DNA of 42,680 bases, from NCBI GenBank assembly GCA_019359715.1, contig JAHHGS010000105.1, positions 1 through 42,680 of the forward strand. Reading direction: 5' to 3'. The DNA is from Aphanocapsa sp. GSE-SYN-MK-11-07L (GTDB lineage Bacteria > Cyanobacteriota > Cyanobacteriia > Thermosynechococcales > Thermosynechococcaceae). Position numbers and translations under genes: made by a program. The notes below the pieces were generated by a model. The model was not told the origin of the DNA. It worked only from the letters and a program-made list of their open reading frames with translations, and ran no database searches. Positions 1 to 8,379 of the stretch are shown here, piece after piece; the stretch's first letter is position 1, and every line of letters begins with the position of its first letter.

Positions 1-117
1 GGACGACGGATTAAAATATCAGGAGCACAGTGGAAAAAAAGCAATGTTCCGCAAGTGTTAATGCATCGCTCTGCCTACCTCAATGGGGACTTCTCAACCT
101 CAGTCTTACAAAATTGA
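1..117 (+). CDS. C-terminal end of an unidentified protein (5' end outside window)
   Basis: Frame 1 is open from the first base and ends in TGA at 115-117, giving 38 residues that finish in HRSAYLNGDFSTSVLQN. The mix of residues (RRIKISGAQW, then VPQVLMHRSAYLNG) reads like a genuine protein C-terminus, not random translation. I do not recognise the family. The downstream neighbour is on the opposite strand, so the two genes converge with a 21-base gap. Confidence 0.4.
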   Translation, partial: GRRIKISGAQWKKSNVPQVLMHRSAYLNGDFSTSVLQN

Positions 118-138
118 GATGCACTCGATCTTAAGGGC

Positions 139-369
139 TTAACGGTGAGATTTTTCTGCTTGCTCTAACTCTTGGCTTGGATCGCGGGTTAAGTCTGCCT
201 TCAGAAAGTCAGCATTGGTGGGCAGCGACATCCGAAAATCGCCTTCGTGCTGCAATTGATCTGACAGAATAGCAGTGATAATGTGGCTGATCGATTCTCC
301 CGTCGCTTGATGCCGCGCTTGCAGGGCTTGCCAGATCGACTGGGGGACTCGGTAGTGAAATGAATGCAT
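139..369 (-). CDS. Small ribbon-helix-helix-like protein
   Basis: This encodes 76 residues. The first ~40 (MHSFHYRVPQSIWQALQAR, then ATGESISHIITAILSDQLQ) have the pattern of a short beta strand followed by two helices, as in CopG/Arc ribbon-helix-helix DNA-binding proteins. The tail is charged (DLTRDPSQELEQAEKSHR). From memory, a similar N-terminal segment precedes acetolactate decarboxylase in some cyanobacteria, so this could be a shortened relative; that is not proven here. It lies 44 bases downstream of obgE on the same strand, so it may be cotranscribed. No toxin-like partner is visible beside it. Confidence 0.5.
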   Translation of the reverse strand: MHSFHYRVPQSIWQALQARHQATGESISHIITAILSDQLQHEGDFRMSLPTNADFLKADLTRDPSQELEQAEKSHR

Positions 370-413
370 AGCTCAGGGAACTTTAAGGGGCTGACCAATT
401 AGGTTTGCAATAC

Positions 414-1457
414 TCAATGTACCTGCACGGGGGAGAGTTTGATCGGATCAACAGGCTGAGCCGATTTGAGGGCATCAAGCATTGTCCAAACCTGGTTCAA
501 CAAGGGTTCTAGTCCAGTTTGGGCCACGGCTGAAATCGTAAAAATCGGTGCGCCCGTTTGCTGAGCCAGTTCAGCTTGGAGGCGGTTTAGCTCATCTTGA
601 TCAACTGCGTCAATTTTGTTCAGCACCACAATTTGAGGGCGATCGCTCAAGCCATGCCCATAGGCCTGCAATTCGGCTTGGATGGTGGTGTAGGAGGCGA
701 TCGCGTCGATTGCCGTTGCGTCAATTAAATGCAGCAACAGACGAGTCCGCTCAATGTGGCGCAGAAAGTCGTGCCCCAGCCCTGTGCCCAAATGGGCCCC
801 CTCAATTAAGCCCGGAATATCGGCAAATACGGTGCCATCGCCAGTCGGATGACGCACCACACCCAAGTTGGGGACGAGGGTGGTGAAGGGATAGTCGGCA
901 ATTTTCGGGCGGGCCGCCGAGACGACTGAAATTAGGGTGGATTTACCGGCATTCGGCAATCCAATAATCCCCACCTCGGCCAATAGCTTGAGTTCTAGGC
1001 GCAGTAGCCGCTCCTCACCTTCTAGCCCTGGCAGCGAGTATTCCGGGGCCCGGTTGCGGTTGCTCAAAAAGTGCTTGTTGCCTAAACCGCCCTTGCCGCC
1101 CTTGGCAGTCAAAAAAGTTTGCCCAGCCGTGGTTAAGTCACCAATCATCTCACCTGTCTCAACGTCGTAGACGACGGTGCCCGGTGGGACATCAATCAGG
1201 CGATCGCTGCCCATTGCCCCGGTCATATTTTTCGGGCCGCCCCGCTCGCCATCTTCTGCTTTGAAGATATGCACGTACCTGAAATCAAGCAGAGTTTGCA
1301 GGTTAGAGTCAACCCGCAAAATCACCGAGCCACCGTTGCCGCCATTGCCCCCGGCTGGCCCGCCCGCTGGCACATACTTCTCGCGCCGGAAGGCGACCAT
1401 GCCATCGCCGCCCTTACCTGCCTGAACGTGAATTTCTGCCTGATCAATAAACTGCAT
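414..1457 (-). CDS. obgE: Obg/CgtA family GTPase
   Basis: 347 residues, full length for the family. The glycine-rich Obg fold fills residues 1-158, including [14 protein letters not shown] near 31-44 and the KGGKGGLGN stretch near 119-127. The G domain follows: G1 GLPNAGKST (166-174), the switch II motif DIPGL (213-217) and NKID (280-283). Obg proteins bind the 50S subunit and act in late ribosome assembly and stress control. The protein ends soon after the G domain, so it lacks the extra OCT domain of some Gram-positives. The ATG start matches the canonical [19 protein letters not shown] opening. Confidence 0.97.
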   Translation of the reverse strand: MQFIDQAEIHVQAGKGGDGMVAFRREKYVPAGGPAGGNGGNGGSVILRVDSNLQTLLDFRYVHIFKAEDGERGGPKNMTGAMGSDRLIDVPPGTVVYDVETGEMIGDLTTAGQTFLTAKGGKGGLGNKHFLSNRNRAPEYSLPGLEGEERLLRLELKLLAEVGIIGLPNAGKSTLISVVSAARPKIADYPFTTLVPNLGVVRHPTGDGTVFADIPGLIEGAHLGTGLGHDFLRHIERTRLLLHLIDATAIDAIASYTTIQAELQAYGHGLSDRPQIVVLNKIDAVDQDELNRLQAELAQQTGAPIFTISAVAQTGLEPLLNQVWTMLDALKSAQPVDPIKLSPVQVH

Positions 1458-1492
1458 GGGTATTTGAGATTTGTAAAGAATTGAGCCAAGAA

Positions 1493-2215
1493 CTAACTAG
1501 AAAAACACAGCAGTTTAGCAGCGATCGCCGCATCAGTGTACAGACATTCTGCTGTCTGAAACCCGTTGATTTGGGCCAAGTCCTCAAGCTCAGCCAAGGT
1601 TTCTGGAAAGTCGTACTCGGTAATATGCTGATTGATTGCGGCAACTTCTTGGGGCTGCATTTGAGTCCAATCTTGCTGAATATGGGCTAGGTAGCGCTGC
1701 ATATAGTCATCACGACTTTCTTGGTCACGGCGCATCACGTCTAGCAATAAGAACTTCCCGCCGGGCTTCAGGTGAGCCTGGATCTGTCCAAATAAGTTCG
1801 CTTTTGCAGCCAAACTCAGATGATGAACGCTAAAGGAAGCCAGCACCAAATCGTAGCTTGCGGTGTGAGTCGGCAACCACTGACAAAAATCGCCTTGGTA
1901 AAACTGGTGGCTAAAGGACTGGTGAGCAAAATTCTGGGCAGCCAAAGCGAGGGCAGTCTCAGACAAATCAACCCCAACATAATCAGTAATTGCGGCTGCC
2001 TGCAATGCTTGCAGAGTTAGCGAAGCATCCCCACAGCCTAGTTCGAGCAACTGAAACGGAGCGGCATAATCTTGAAAAAAGCAGTTCAGCGCAGTGTAAA
2101 ACTGCTGGTGGCTCATGTAATTTGCCTGTAAGATCTTTCGATAAAGCTGCCATTGATCGGTAAAAAATTCGGCAACTTCAGCAAGGGGGCGATCGCTAGT
2201 CGGAGAAATTGTCAT
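1493..2215 (-). CDS. Class I SAM-dependent methyltransferase
   Basis: 240 residues. The SAM-binding motif [10 protein letters not shown] lies near residues 57-65, followed by the acidic strand end YVGVDLSE and a motif IV-like stretch [26 protein letters not shown] is the typical post-motif of small-molecule methyltransferases. The substrate cannot be read from the sequence. It lies 35 bases upstream of obgE on the same strand, so the two may be cotranscribed. C-terminal residues have no extra domain. Confidence 0.85.
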   Translation of the reverse strand: MTISPTSDRPLAEVAEFFTDQWQLYRKILQANYMSHQQFYTALNCFFQDYAAPFQLLELGCGDASLTLQALQAAAITDYVGVDLSETALALAAQNFAHQSFSHQFYQGDFCQWLPTHTASYDLVLASFSVHHLSLAAKANLFGQIQAHLKPGGKFLLLDVMRRDQESRDDYMQRYLAHIQQDWTQMQPQEVAAINQHITEYDFPETLAELEDLAQINGFQTAECLYTDAAIAAKLLCFSS

Positions 2216-2301
2216 GGGATTTGCTGCAAAACGTCAGCGGCAAGGGAACACTTACTAACATAGTCTCAACCCGTAGCAGACATGTTGCAAAGTTATGACT
2301 A

Positions 2302-2440
2302 ATTTATGTAACAAATTGGGAACATTCTGATTAATGTGTGTCCCACGCCTGTTTGCTGCGTAGTTAAACTAGAACTTTTACAACCTAAATAACAGATTGT
2401 TAAAAATGTCTGGCTAGTGTGGGTACTCTGTTACATAAAT
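2302..2440. repeat. 11-bp inverted repeat in the promoter region of the coiled-coil gene
   Basis: ATTTATGTAAC at 2302-2312 is perfectly matched by its reverse complement GTTACATAAAT at 2430-2440, 117 bases apart. The right copy ends 37 bases before the start codon at 2478. The 262-base space 2216-2477 lies between divergent genes and is otherwise AT-rich without a clear gene. The spacing is too wide for a simple operator; two sites for one regulator is possible, and so is chance. Confidence 0.35.
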
Positions 2441-2477
2441 CATCAGACCAATTGGAGAAAAGATTACCAGGAGCGTT

Positions 2478-3641
2478 ATGGAAAAAAGGAGTCAATCACC
2501 GGAGAGTGGAGCAAGCGGCAGTCCCTTAGACTGGGCAGAACTTGTCACTCTACTTGGTTCTGTTGTCGGTTCTGGGGTATCCATCGCCACCCAGCAAATT
2601 GGGTTTGCAGCAGTCCCGATGACCGCGGCGCTACTGCTAAACCGTGTGAATCGGCAGCGGATGGATCAACTGAGCTTGCAAAACACCCGCGCTGCTCGTG
2701 TGCAGATGCAGCAAGTTTCAGAGCAACTGCAAGGGTTGCAACAGCGGCTGTCTGGGGCTCCGATTGGTTCTCAAGGGGGAGAGCAGGTTGATTTACAGCC
2801 TTTACAGGCAAATGTGGGTTATTTGCAACAACAGTACGATGGTTTGCACTCTGCCCTCAGCAGCGTGACTGAGCGCCTGCAAAGTGTGCCTAGCACGGGA
2901 GCGATCGCCGGTTTAGAAAGTGCTTTGGCTGATTTGTCTGCTCGGTTAAACTCAGTCGAACAGACGCCTGTTAGCATCGGAGCTGCTGCCAGTGAGTCTG
3001 TAGATTTGACACCCCTCAGAGCGAGCATCGAAAGCTTAGAAGCTCGTCTGGCGCAGATGTCTAGTGCTTCTGCCGAGTCTGCAACTGATCCTGCCGCTCT
3101 TGAGTACTTCAAAACAGAAGTTCACTCTCAGTATGCTGGTTTAGAAGGGTCGCTCTCTAGCCTATCTGCCCGCTTGGTGTCTTTAGAACAAGCGCCTGAG
3201 GCTGCTGCCCCTGCCGGTGAACCTGCCGACTTGGGTCAACTGCGAGCTGATTTAGAAACCCTAGTTACTCCCGTCCGCCAGCAGGTTGAAAGCCTAGAAG
3301 CTCGGATGTCAAGTCTACCTGAAGCTCCAGCACCTGGAGTTGAACCGGCGGCTTTAGAAGGACTGCAAACGCAAGTTTATCAGCTCAATTCCCAGATGGA
3401 AAGCGCCTTGACGGAAATTTCCCAGAAGGTAGCAGATGTGCCTGTGACAGTACATTCAATTTTGCAAGAGCAGTTGCAGCACCAGCCAGTCGTCGATAAC
3501 TCGCCATCTTTAGATGCACTCAAGCAACAGGTTGAGCTACTCGAAAAGCGGTTGGAAGAAGTTGCGAGCCAAAGCGGTGCTGCTCAAAACAGCGAAGAAG
3601 ATGACCTTGATTTAGACGCTCTGCTTTCAGGGCTAGAATAA
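2478..3641 (+). CDS. Cyanobacterial coiled-coil protein of unknown function
   Basis: 387 residues from an ATG preceded by CAGGAG. Residues ~14-45 are hydrophobic and Gly/Ala rich (LDWAELVTLLGSVVGSGVSI, then AAVPMTAALLLNRVNRQRM), suggesting one or two membrane-associated helices. The rest is mostly predicted coiled coil, with diverged repeats of the type LRASIESLEARLAQM, SSLSARLVSLEQAP and VESLEARMSSLPEAP, separated by Ala/Pro/Glu linkers. The end is acidic (NSEEDDLDLDALLSGLE). This could be a membrane-tethered scaffold or filament-forming protein. I do not recognise a named family. A strong terminator follows. Confidence 0.75.
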   Translation: MEKRSQSPESGASGSPLDWAELVTLLGSVVGSGVSIATQQIGFAAVPMTAALLLNRVNRQRMDQLSLQNTRAARVQMQQVSEQLQGLQQRLSGAPIGSQGGEQVDLQPLQANVGYLQQQYDGLHSALSSVTERLQSVPSTGAIAGLESALADLSARLNSVEQTPVSIGAAASESVDLTPLRASIESLEARLAQMSSASAESATDPAALEYFKTEVHSQYAGLEGSLSSLSARLVSLEQAPEAAAPAGEPADLGQLRADLETLVTPVRQQVESLEARMSSLPEAPAPGVEPAALEGLQTQVYQLNSQMESALTEISQKVADVPVTVHSILQEQLQHQPVVDNSPSLDALKQQVELLEKRLEEVASQSGAAQNSEEDDLDLDALLSGLE

Positions 3642-3673
3642 ACTGCAAAACACAATAGTGTTCAAGATCTCCC

Positions 3674-3697
3674 AGGGGTGCAATGCTTTGCACCCCT
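3674..3697 (+). terminator. Intrinsic terminator-like hairpin after the coiled-coil gene
   Basis: AGGGGTGCAA at 3674-3683 pairs perfectly with TTGCACCCCT at 3688-3697 across a 4-base loop. A T-containing tract (ATTCTATTGGTTT) follows. It lies 33 bases after the stop codon at 3639-3641. The T-tract is interrupted, so efficiency is uncertain. Confidence 0.7.
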
Positions 3698-3778
3698 ATT
3701 CTATTGGTTTGTGGATCATCCGATTCCGCGAGGTTCAAGTTAGGATTAGTCTTAGCTTGATCGGGTTTCGTTTTTTTC

Positions 3779-5074
3779 ATGCTTTTGCCTGCTAGTGCTG
3801 AATTTATCGACCTTTGCCGCACTCAGGTAGACTTGGTCGTCCAAAGTTTAAGGGCATCTGCGAGCGCTGTTTACTTAACTGAAGAGTTTGCAGAATCGCT
3901 CCAAACTCAACTGGTGCCAATTGTGGTTTATCCCGACGATGTTGAACCCTCTAGATTGCAATTGCCTGCGCCACGTTTGCCTTCAGAGGATGACTCTCTC
4001 AGCGCTAATCCGAACGGGCCTAAAAAATCTCGCCCTTCAGCGCTGCCGAAACAGCCCTCGGCAGCAACGCTTGAGGTGTTTCGAGGACAACCAGAGCGGA
4101 TGGTTTTGCCTTTGATGCATGAAGATTTGGTGTTTGGCTTGTTGGTGGTTGCGCGTGAAAACCAGCAGTGGAGCGCCTGGGAGCAAACACAACTAGAGCG
4201 CGTCGCCCATACCCTGGCGATCGCCTGTGTCTTAGACCAGCGCCAGCAGTGGGCCTTAAGCGCCGACTTTGAGCAGCGATCGCTGCATACCCAGCAGTAC
4301 CAAACCTTAGCCAACCTGCTGCACCAGTTTCGCAACCCGCTCACCACCCTGCATACCCTGGCTAACCTGTTGCTAAAGCGGCTGGTGCCGACTGATCCGA
4401 ACCGTCGCTTAGCGACCAGCATGATTCAAGAGAGCGATCGGCTCCAGACGCTGCTCCAGCAGTTTGACCAGTCAATTGACTTAGGGGAAGCCGCTCTAGA
4501 GCAAGCTCCTGACCCGACACCCGGACTCAAACGCCTGCCGGCTAGCCCACCAACGCTGTTGCTTCCTTCCAGTATTGGGACAAATCTACAGTTCCAGCCC
4601 TGTTGGATCGCCGATGTCTTGCACCCTCTGCTTGATTCTGCGACGGCGATCGCTCAAACTCGGCAGCTTACCTTTGAAGCTCAGATCCCGCCGGAACTGC
4701 CGCCGGTTCAAGCTGACCCGCAGGCCCTACAGGAAATTTTCAGCAACCTGATTGACAATGCTCTCAAGTACAGTCCGGCCGGGCAATCTGTCCAAATTGA
4801 AGTCAGTCGTGATCCCCAAATTCAACAGCAGGCGGTCGCAGTTCAAGACACTGGTTATGGCATTCCGGCTGTCGATTTACCCCACCTATTTGAGCGCCAC
4901 TATCGGGGAGTCCAATCTGAAGGAGAAATTCCCGGTACAGGCTTAGGGCTGGCGATCGCCCAAGATTTAATTCAGCAAATGCACGGCACCCTAAGCGTGA
5001 TTAGCCCTAGCGATCCCAAAAATCTCACTCACCCTGGCAGCAAGTTTGTGGTCTGCTTACCAGAAGTGAGTTAG
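3779..5074 (+). CDS. hik2: Soluble GAF-domain sensor histidine kinase, Hik2/CSK-like
   Basis: 431 residues with no membrane segment. Residues ~1-155 form a GAF-like sensor with an early cysteine, Cys13 (DLCRTQ). The H-box is LLHQFRNPLTTL with the phosphoacceptor His182. The ATPase domain has N box NLIDNALKYSP, G1 DTGYGIP, an F box near LPHLFERHY and G2 GTGLGLA. The architecture, length and early Cys match cyanobacterial Hik2, the homologue of the chloroplast sensor kinase, which senses plastoquinone redox state through an iron-sulfur cluster. That family assignment is from memory of the literature and is the less certain part; histidine kinase itself is clear. Its stop codon overlaps that of the convergent iron permease gene. 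Confidence 0.85.
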   Translation: MLLPASAEFIDLCRTQVDLVVQSLRASASAVYLTEEFAESLQTQLVPIVVYPDDVEPSRLQLPAPRLPSEDDSLSANPNGPKKSRPSALPKQPSAATLEVFRGQPERMVLPLMHEDLVFGLLVVARENQQWSAWEQTQLERVAHTLAIACVLDQRQQWALSADFEQRSLHTQQYQTLANLLHQFRNPLTTLHTLANLLLKRLVPTDPNRRLATSMIQESDRLQTLLQQFDQSIDLGEAALEQAPDPTPGLKRLPASPPTLLLPSSIGTNLQFQPCWIADVLHPLLDSATAIAQTRQLTFEAQIPPELPPVQADPQALQEIFSNLIDNALKYSPAGQSVQIEVSRDPQIQQQAVAVQDTGYGIPAVDLPHLFERHYRGVQSEGEIPGTGLGLAIAQDLIQQMHGTLSVISPSDPKNLTHPGSKFVVCLPEVS

Positions 5075-5985
5075 CTCTGATTCAGGCTGGGCTTGACTGA
5101 GCGATGACTGAGGCTTTGAAAGTAGAGCAGAGCCATTGAGACTAGATAGAGCAGATAAGCGATCGCCTGCACTAAATACAGCCGCTCTCGGTAGCCAAAC
5201 AGCGTTTTTAGCAGCACGCCTGGAAACTGTTTGTCGGGCAAGACCTGGCGGGCATCCCAAACTTGCGGGCCCAAAATACAAGCGCCATTGGCTGAGCAGA
5301 GGCCGGCCCAGTCTGGCATGATTTGGCTGAAGTGAAACACGGCTTGATCCAGGTCTTTGAGGGCCGAAATAACCAAACCAGAGACGATAATCAGCAGGAA
5401 AATACCCATCACCTGAAAAAACAAGCCCAGATTAATTCGCACTCCCCAGCCAAACAGCAGGGTGCCAATCAGCACCGCTCCCAGCAGACCCGCCACGCCG
5501 CCCACGACTGGCATCCAGCCGCTTTGAAACTGGGCCATGATGAACAGCACGGTTTCAAAGCCTTCTTGCAGCACCGCAATCAAAATTAGGCTAAAAATCC
5601 CCCAGCGGGCCTGCTGTTGCTCTAGGGTGGTGATCACCGTTTGGGTCAGCTCGGTTTTAACGGAACCGGCTTGCTGTGTCATCCAAACCAGCATCCAGCT
5701 TAACAGGGCGCTCGCGACTAAACTAAAGCCTGCTTCTAGCAGCGGTTCAACCACTTGAGCGTAGGGGCGATCGGAGGCTTGCAGGGCCAACAAAACGCTG
5801 CTGAAAATGACCCCGATTATTGCACTGCCTCCCAGTCCAGCCCCCACTCCGGCATAGACCCAGCGGTTGTACTGCGTTTGCTCAGCTTTTTGCAAACAAG
5901 CTAAGACAATCCCCACGACTAGGGCAGCTTCTACGCCTTCGCGGAGCGTAATCAGAAACGTCGGTAGGGCCAAGCTCCAGTCCAA
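5071..5985 (-). CDS. ftr1: FTR1-family iron permease
   Basis: 304 residues with about seven hydrophobic segments. The first iron-binding motif is REGVE (15-19), close to the canonical REGLE. The second is changed to QEGFE (140-144). Permeases of this family move iron across the inner membrane, usually with an oxidase or EfeO-type partner, which is not seen here. The start is TTG at 5983-5985, 3 bases after the stop of the ferritin-like gene, with a GAGG ribosome site inside that gene's last codons, so translation is probably coupled. Its stop (TTA on the plus strand, 5071-5073) overlaps the kinase stop at 5072-5074. Confidence 0.9.
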   Translation of the reverse strand: MDWSLALPTFLITLREGVEAALVVGIVLACLQKAEQTQYNRWVYAGVGAGLGGSAIIGVIFSSVLLALQASDRPYAQVVEPLLEAGFSLVASALLSWMLVWMTQQAGSVKTELTQTVITTLEQQQARWGIFSLILIAVLQEGFETVLFIMAQFQSGWMPVVGGVAGLLGAVLIGTLLFGWGVRINLGLFFQVMGIFLLIIVSGLVISALKDLDQAVFHFSQIMPDWAGLCSANGACILGPQVWDARQVLPDKQFPGVLLKTLFGYRERLYLVQAIAYLLYLVSMALLYFQSLSHRSVKPSLNQS

Positions 5986-5988
5986 ACC

Positions 5989-6429
5989 CTATACCTCGCT
6001 GTAGTCTCGCAGCATTTTCCGCAGTTCTAGCCCATGAATTTCTTCTTGACTGATCATTGTGCGGGTAAACTCCTCTAGATAAATTGAAGCGTCGCGAACT
6101 GTTTCTAATAAGCCTTTATATAAGTCTAAAGCTCTGCCTTCGTGGAGTAGGCTCTCCTTTAAGATTGACCCGACTGAATGGCGAAAACTCTCTTCAATTG
6201 GGGCGATTTTGAGGCTGGGATGTCCCTCTAGCCCGGTTAAGATTTCGCCAACTTGCTGAGCATGGGTGAGCGACTCTTGGGCCTGGGCTTGAAAAAACTG
6301 CACGATCGGAATTCGGTGTGGGCCGGTGACCATGAGCGAATAGTGGGTGTAGCGCACCACGCCTGCTAACTCAAACTCCATAATTGTGTTGAGCAGTTCA
6401 ATGGTTTTAGCGGTGTCGAGTTCTCTCAT
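5989..6429 (-). CDS. Bacterioferritin/ferritin-like iron-binding protein
   Basis: 146 residues from the ATG at 6427-6429 (MRELDTAKTIELLNTIMEFE). The frame stays open to 6582, but the added ~51 residues do not look like ferritin, so the shorter form is preferred. Four-helix-bundle ligands are visible: Glu in IMEFELAGVVRYTHY, ExxH in AQESLTHAQQ, Glu in LLHEGRALDLY, and ExxH in ISQEEIHGLEL, consistent with a di-iron ferroxidase site. No obvious heme-ligand Met is assigned. It is the first gene of a two-gene unit with the FTR1 permease, which links iron import to storage. Confidence 0.85.
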   Translation of the reverse strand: MRELDTAKTIELLNTIMEFELAGVVRYTHYSLMVTGPHRIPIVQFFQAQAQESLTHAQQVGEILTGLEGHPSLKIAPIEESFRHSVGSILKESLLHEGRALDLYKGLLETVRDASIYLEEFTRTMISQEEIHGLELRKMLRDYSEV

Positions 6430-6801
6430 GGGAATTGTTGCGGGTTGAATGTGCAGTTGGCACCACTTTTCTAAAGGCTGAGCTAGGGAAGAGTGGGTTC
6501 TATTTTCTACCAAACTTAATCTACCAGCGTAATAGAGGAATAAATCATAAGTATTCCTATTTGCTAGTAGAGTAAGCATCAAGGATCTGAGTCAAAAAAA
6601 GTCAAGATCGCTAGTTTTGTAACTTAGTTATCTCCTTTTCAGGTTGCCATTCAAATAGGCATCGTAGGGCTTTTGCTTCAACTATTGTTATTCTTTCTCA
6701 ATAATTTCTTTAAGTCATTCCCTAGTCGTTCAAACCAAAAATTGCTGGCTACTGCACCTTCTCAATTCAGAAGGAGACAGAAATGATAGTCAGGCGAGCC
6801 T
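6430..6801. other. 372-base intergenic region upstream of the ferritin-like gene
   Basis: AT-rich DNA without a convincing gene. It carries a 6-bp hairpin CCTTCT-CAATTC-AGAAGG at 6757-6774, which follows the stop of the minus-strand kinase gene and could be a weak terminator; no T-run follows. ATTGTTATT at 6683-6691 and AATAAT at 6700-6705 make an AT-rich, imperfectly symmetrical stretch where a Fur-type iron regulator might bind, but the match to a Fur box is poor. Confidence 0.4.
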
Positions 6802-8241
6802 TCATGACGGTAAACGATGACTAACGGTTGATGGTTCGGGGGAGAGGGGAGAAGCAATTGGCAAGCAAACCGTGAAGCAGGTTTTGCCAGGGGTTGACTC
6901 TAGGGAAATACTGCCGAAGTGACGATTCTCGACAATTCGCCGGACAACATCTAAGCCTAAACCAGAGCCTTTCCCGACGGATTTTGTCGTGTAAAACGGC
7001 TCGAAGATCCGGGACTGAATCGCTGGCGAAATCCCGCTGCCGGAGTCAGTGATTTTGACTTGGACGCGATCGCCACTGCTAGCAGTGATAATTTCTAGCG
7101 CTCCCTTTTCATCCATCGCATCGATCGCGTTGTCAATTAAATTTGTCCAGACCTGATTTAGTTCGCTGCCGTAGGCCCAAATCTTCGGCAGGTCGGGATC
7201 ATAATCGCGTTTAATGATTACCCCGTGCTTGAGTTTGTAGGAAAACAGCCGAATTGTATCTTCCAGACCTTCGTGAACATCAACCATTTGCTGAGCGCCT
7301 TGATCAAGATGGGAATAGGATTTCATCGAATGTACCAGTTCGGCAATTCGCTCGGCGCCCCGCAAGCCGCTGCCAATCATTGACATCACCTCAAACGAGA
7401 GGGCCAGCCAGCGCAGTCCCATATCGCGCAGTTCGGTGGGGTCATTTTGCCAAGGCGCAATTAAAGCCGCCAAGGTATCAACTTCCATCCCGGCTTCCGC
7501 CAGCGGTTCAGCAAGCTTCCAGGCATTGGCAACCCCATAATCTTCTAGCCATTCCAGGATCTGGTCTTCCCGATCGCGTAGTTTGAGCGGCTCAATCCGC
7601 TGGTGCAAAATCGTTTCGTAGCCTTGGTCGCGCACCGCTAGCCACTGGGCCGTGTGCGCTTCGTCCACCTGGCGCTGCCCATAGACCAAGTTCATTCGCT
7701 GTAGCTCTGTTAAAGCCGTGGGCACACTTTTGAGCGCCCGCACCAAAGCCGCCGCCGGATTATTGAGTTCGTGGGCCAATCCCGCCGATAAGGTGCCCAA
7801 GGCGGCCATTTTTTCCCGATTCCGAATGAAGGATTCCAGCCCCCGCGATCGCTGGGCTAAAGCCCGAAAAATCAAGATTTCAAACTGGCGACACTCATGC
7901 AGCAGCGTCCGAAAGTCCTCCCCCGATAGCTCATAGATTCGGCAGTTGCCTTTGCAGTCAGCGCTGACCATAATCGGTTCGTCGGTGAGGACAGGAATTT
8001 CCCCTAAAAAGCTAGGGGCATCGTGCTGCCCGATTGGCATCTCAATTCCTTCGCTCTGGCGAGTCAAGCAGAGTTGACCCGTAATCAGGATAAAAAAGCC
8101 CCGCGGCGGATCGCCCTCTTGTACCAGCCGATCGCCTTCCTTCAGCTCAATGATTTCAGCCCGATTGCAAATCCACTCCAGCCGCTCCTGGGGTAAGACT
8201 TGGAATAGCTCTAGACTTAATAAATCTTCAACGCAAAGCAT
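6802..8241 (-). CDS. Histidine kinase with N-terminal cyclic-nucleotide-binding domain
   Basis: 479 residues from the ATG at 8239-8241 (MLCVEDLLSLELFQVLP); an in-frame start at 8289 adds 16 residues. Residues ~5-125 form a CRP-type cNMP-binding fold (EGDRLVQEGDPPRGFFILITG and FLGEIPVL). The H-box LAHELNNPAAAL has its phosphoacceptor His at 157. A ~130-residue insert rich in charged helices separates it from the ATPase domain, which has N box NLIDNAIDAMDEKG, DSGSGI and GSGLGLDVV. No membrane helix is present, so the kinase is cytosolic. It is divergent from the REC-TrxR fusion gene, and the two are probably a two-component pair. Confidence 0.92.
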   Translation of the reverse strand: MLCVEDLLSLELFQVLPQERLEWICNRAEIIELKEGDRLVQEGDPPRGFFILITGQLCLTRQSEGIEMPIGQHDAPSFLGEIPVLTDEPIMVSADCKGNCRIYELSGEDFRTLLHECRQFEILIFRALAQRSRGLESFIRNREKMAALGTLSAGLAHELNNPAAALVRALKSVPTALTELQRMNLVYGQRQVDEAHTAQWLAVRDQGYETILHQRIEPLKLRDREDQILEWLEDYGVANAWKLAEPLAEAGMEVDTLAALIAPWQNDPTELRDMGLRWLALSFEVMSMIGSGLRGAERIAELVHSMKSYSHLDQGAQQMVDVHEGLEDTIRLFSYKLKHGVIIKRDYDPDLPKIWAYGSELNQVWTNLIDNAIDAMDEKGALEIITASSGDRVQVKITDSGSGISPAIQSRIFEPFYTTKSVGKGSGLGLDVVRRIVENRHFGSISLESTPGKTCFTVCLPIASPLSPEPSTVSHRLPS

Positions 8242-8379
8242 GATGTTAAGTCTGTAGGTTGGCCGCAATGCTAAACCTATAGTAGACAAATTATTTCTAA
8301 GATTGAAATTGGCAGTGGCTTTTCTACTTTCTGTCCAATGATTTCAAGTCACTAGCGTCATCCCCAATTTCTGAAGCGT

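Noticed and set aside
548-1425. Several plus-strand ORFs opposite obgE
   Set aside because: They are antisense shadows of a clear, full-length Obg protein.
3720-3822. Minus-strand ORF across the start of the histidine kinase
   Set aside because: It overlaps a well-supported kinase start and lacks motifs.
6683-6705. Fur box before the ferritin-like gene
   Set aside because: The stretch is AT-rich and partly symmetric but matches the Fur consensus poorly; it is mentioned only in the region note.
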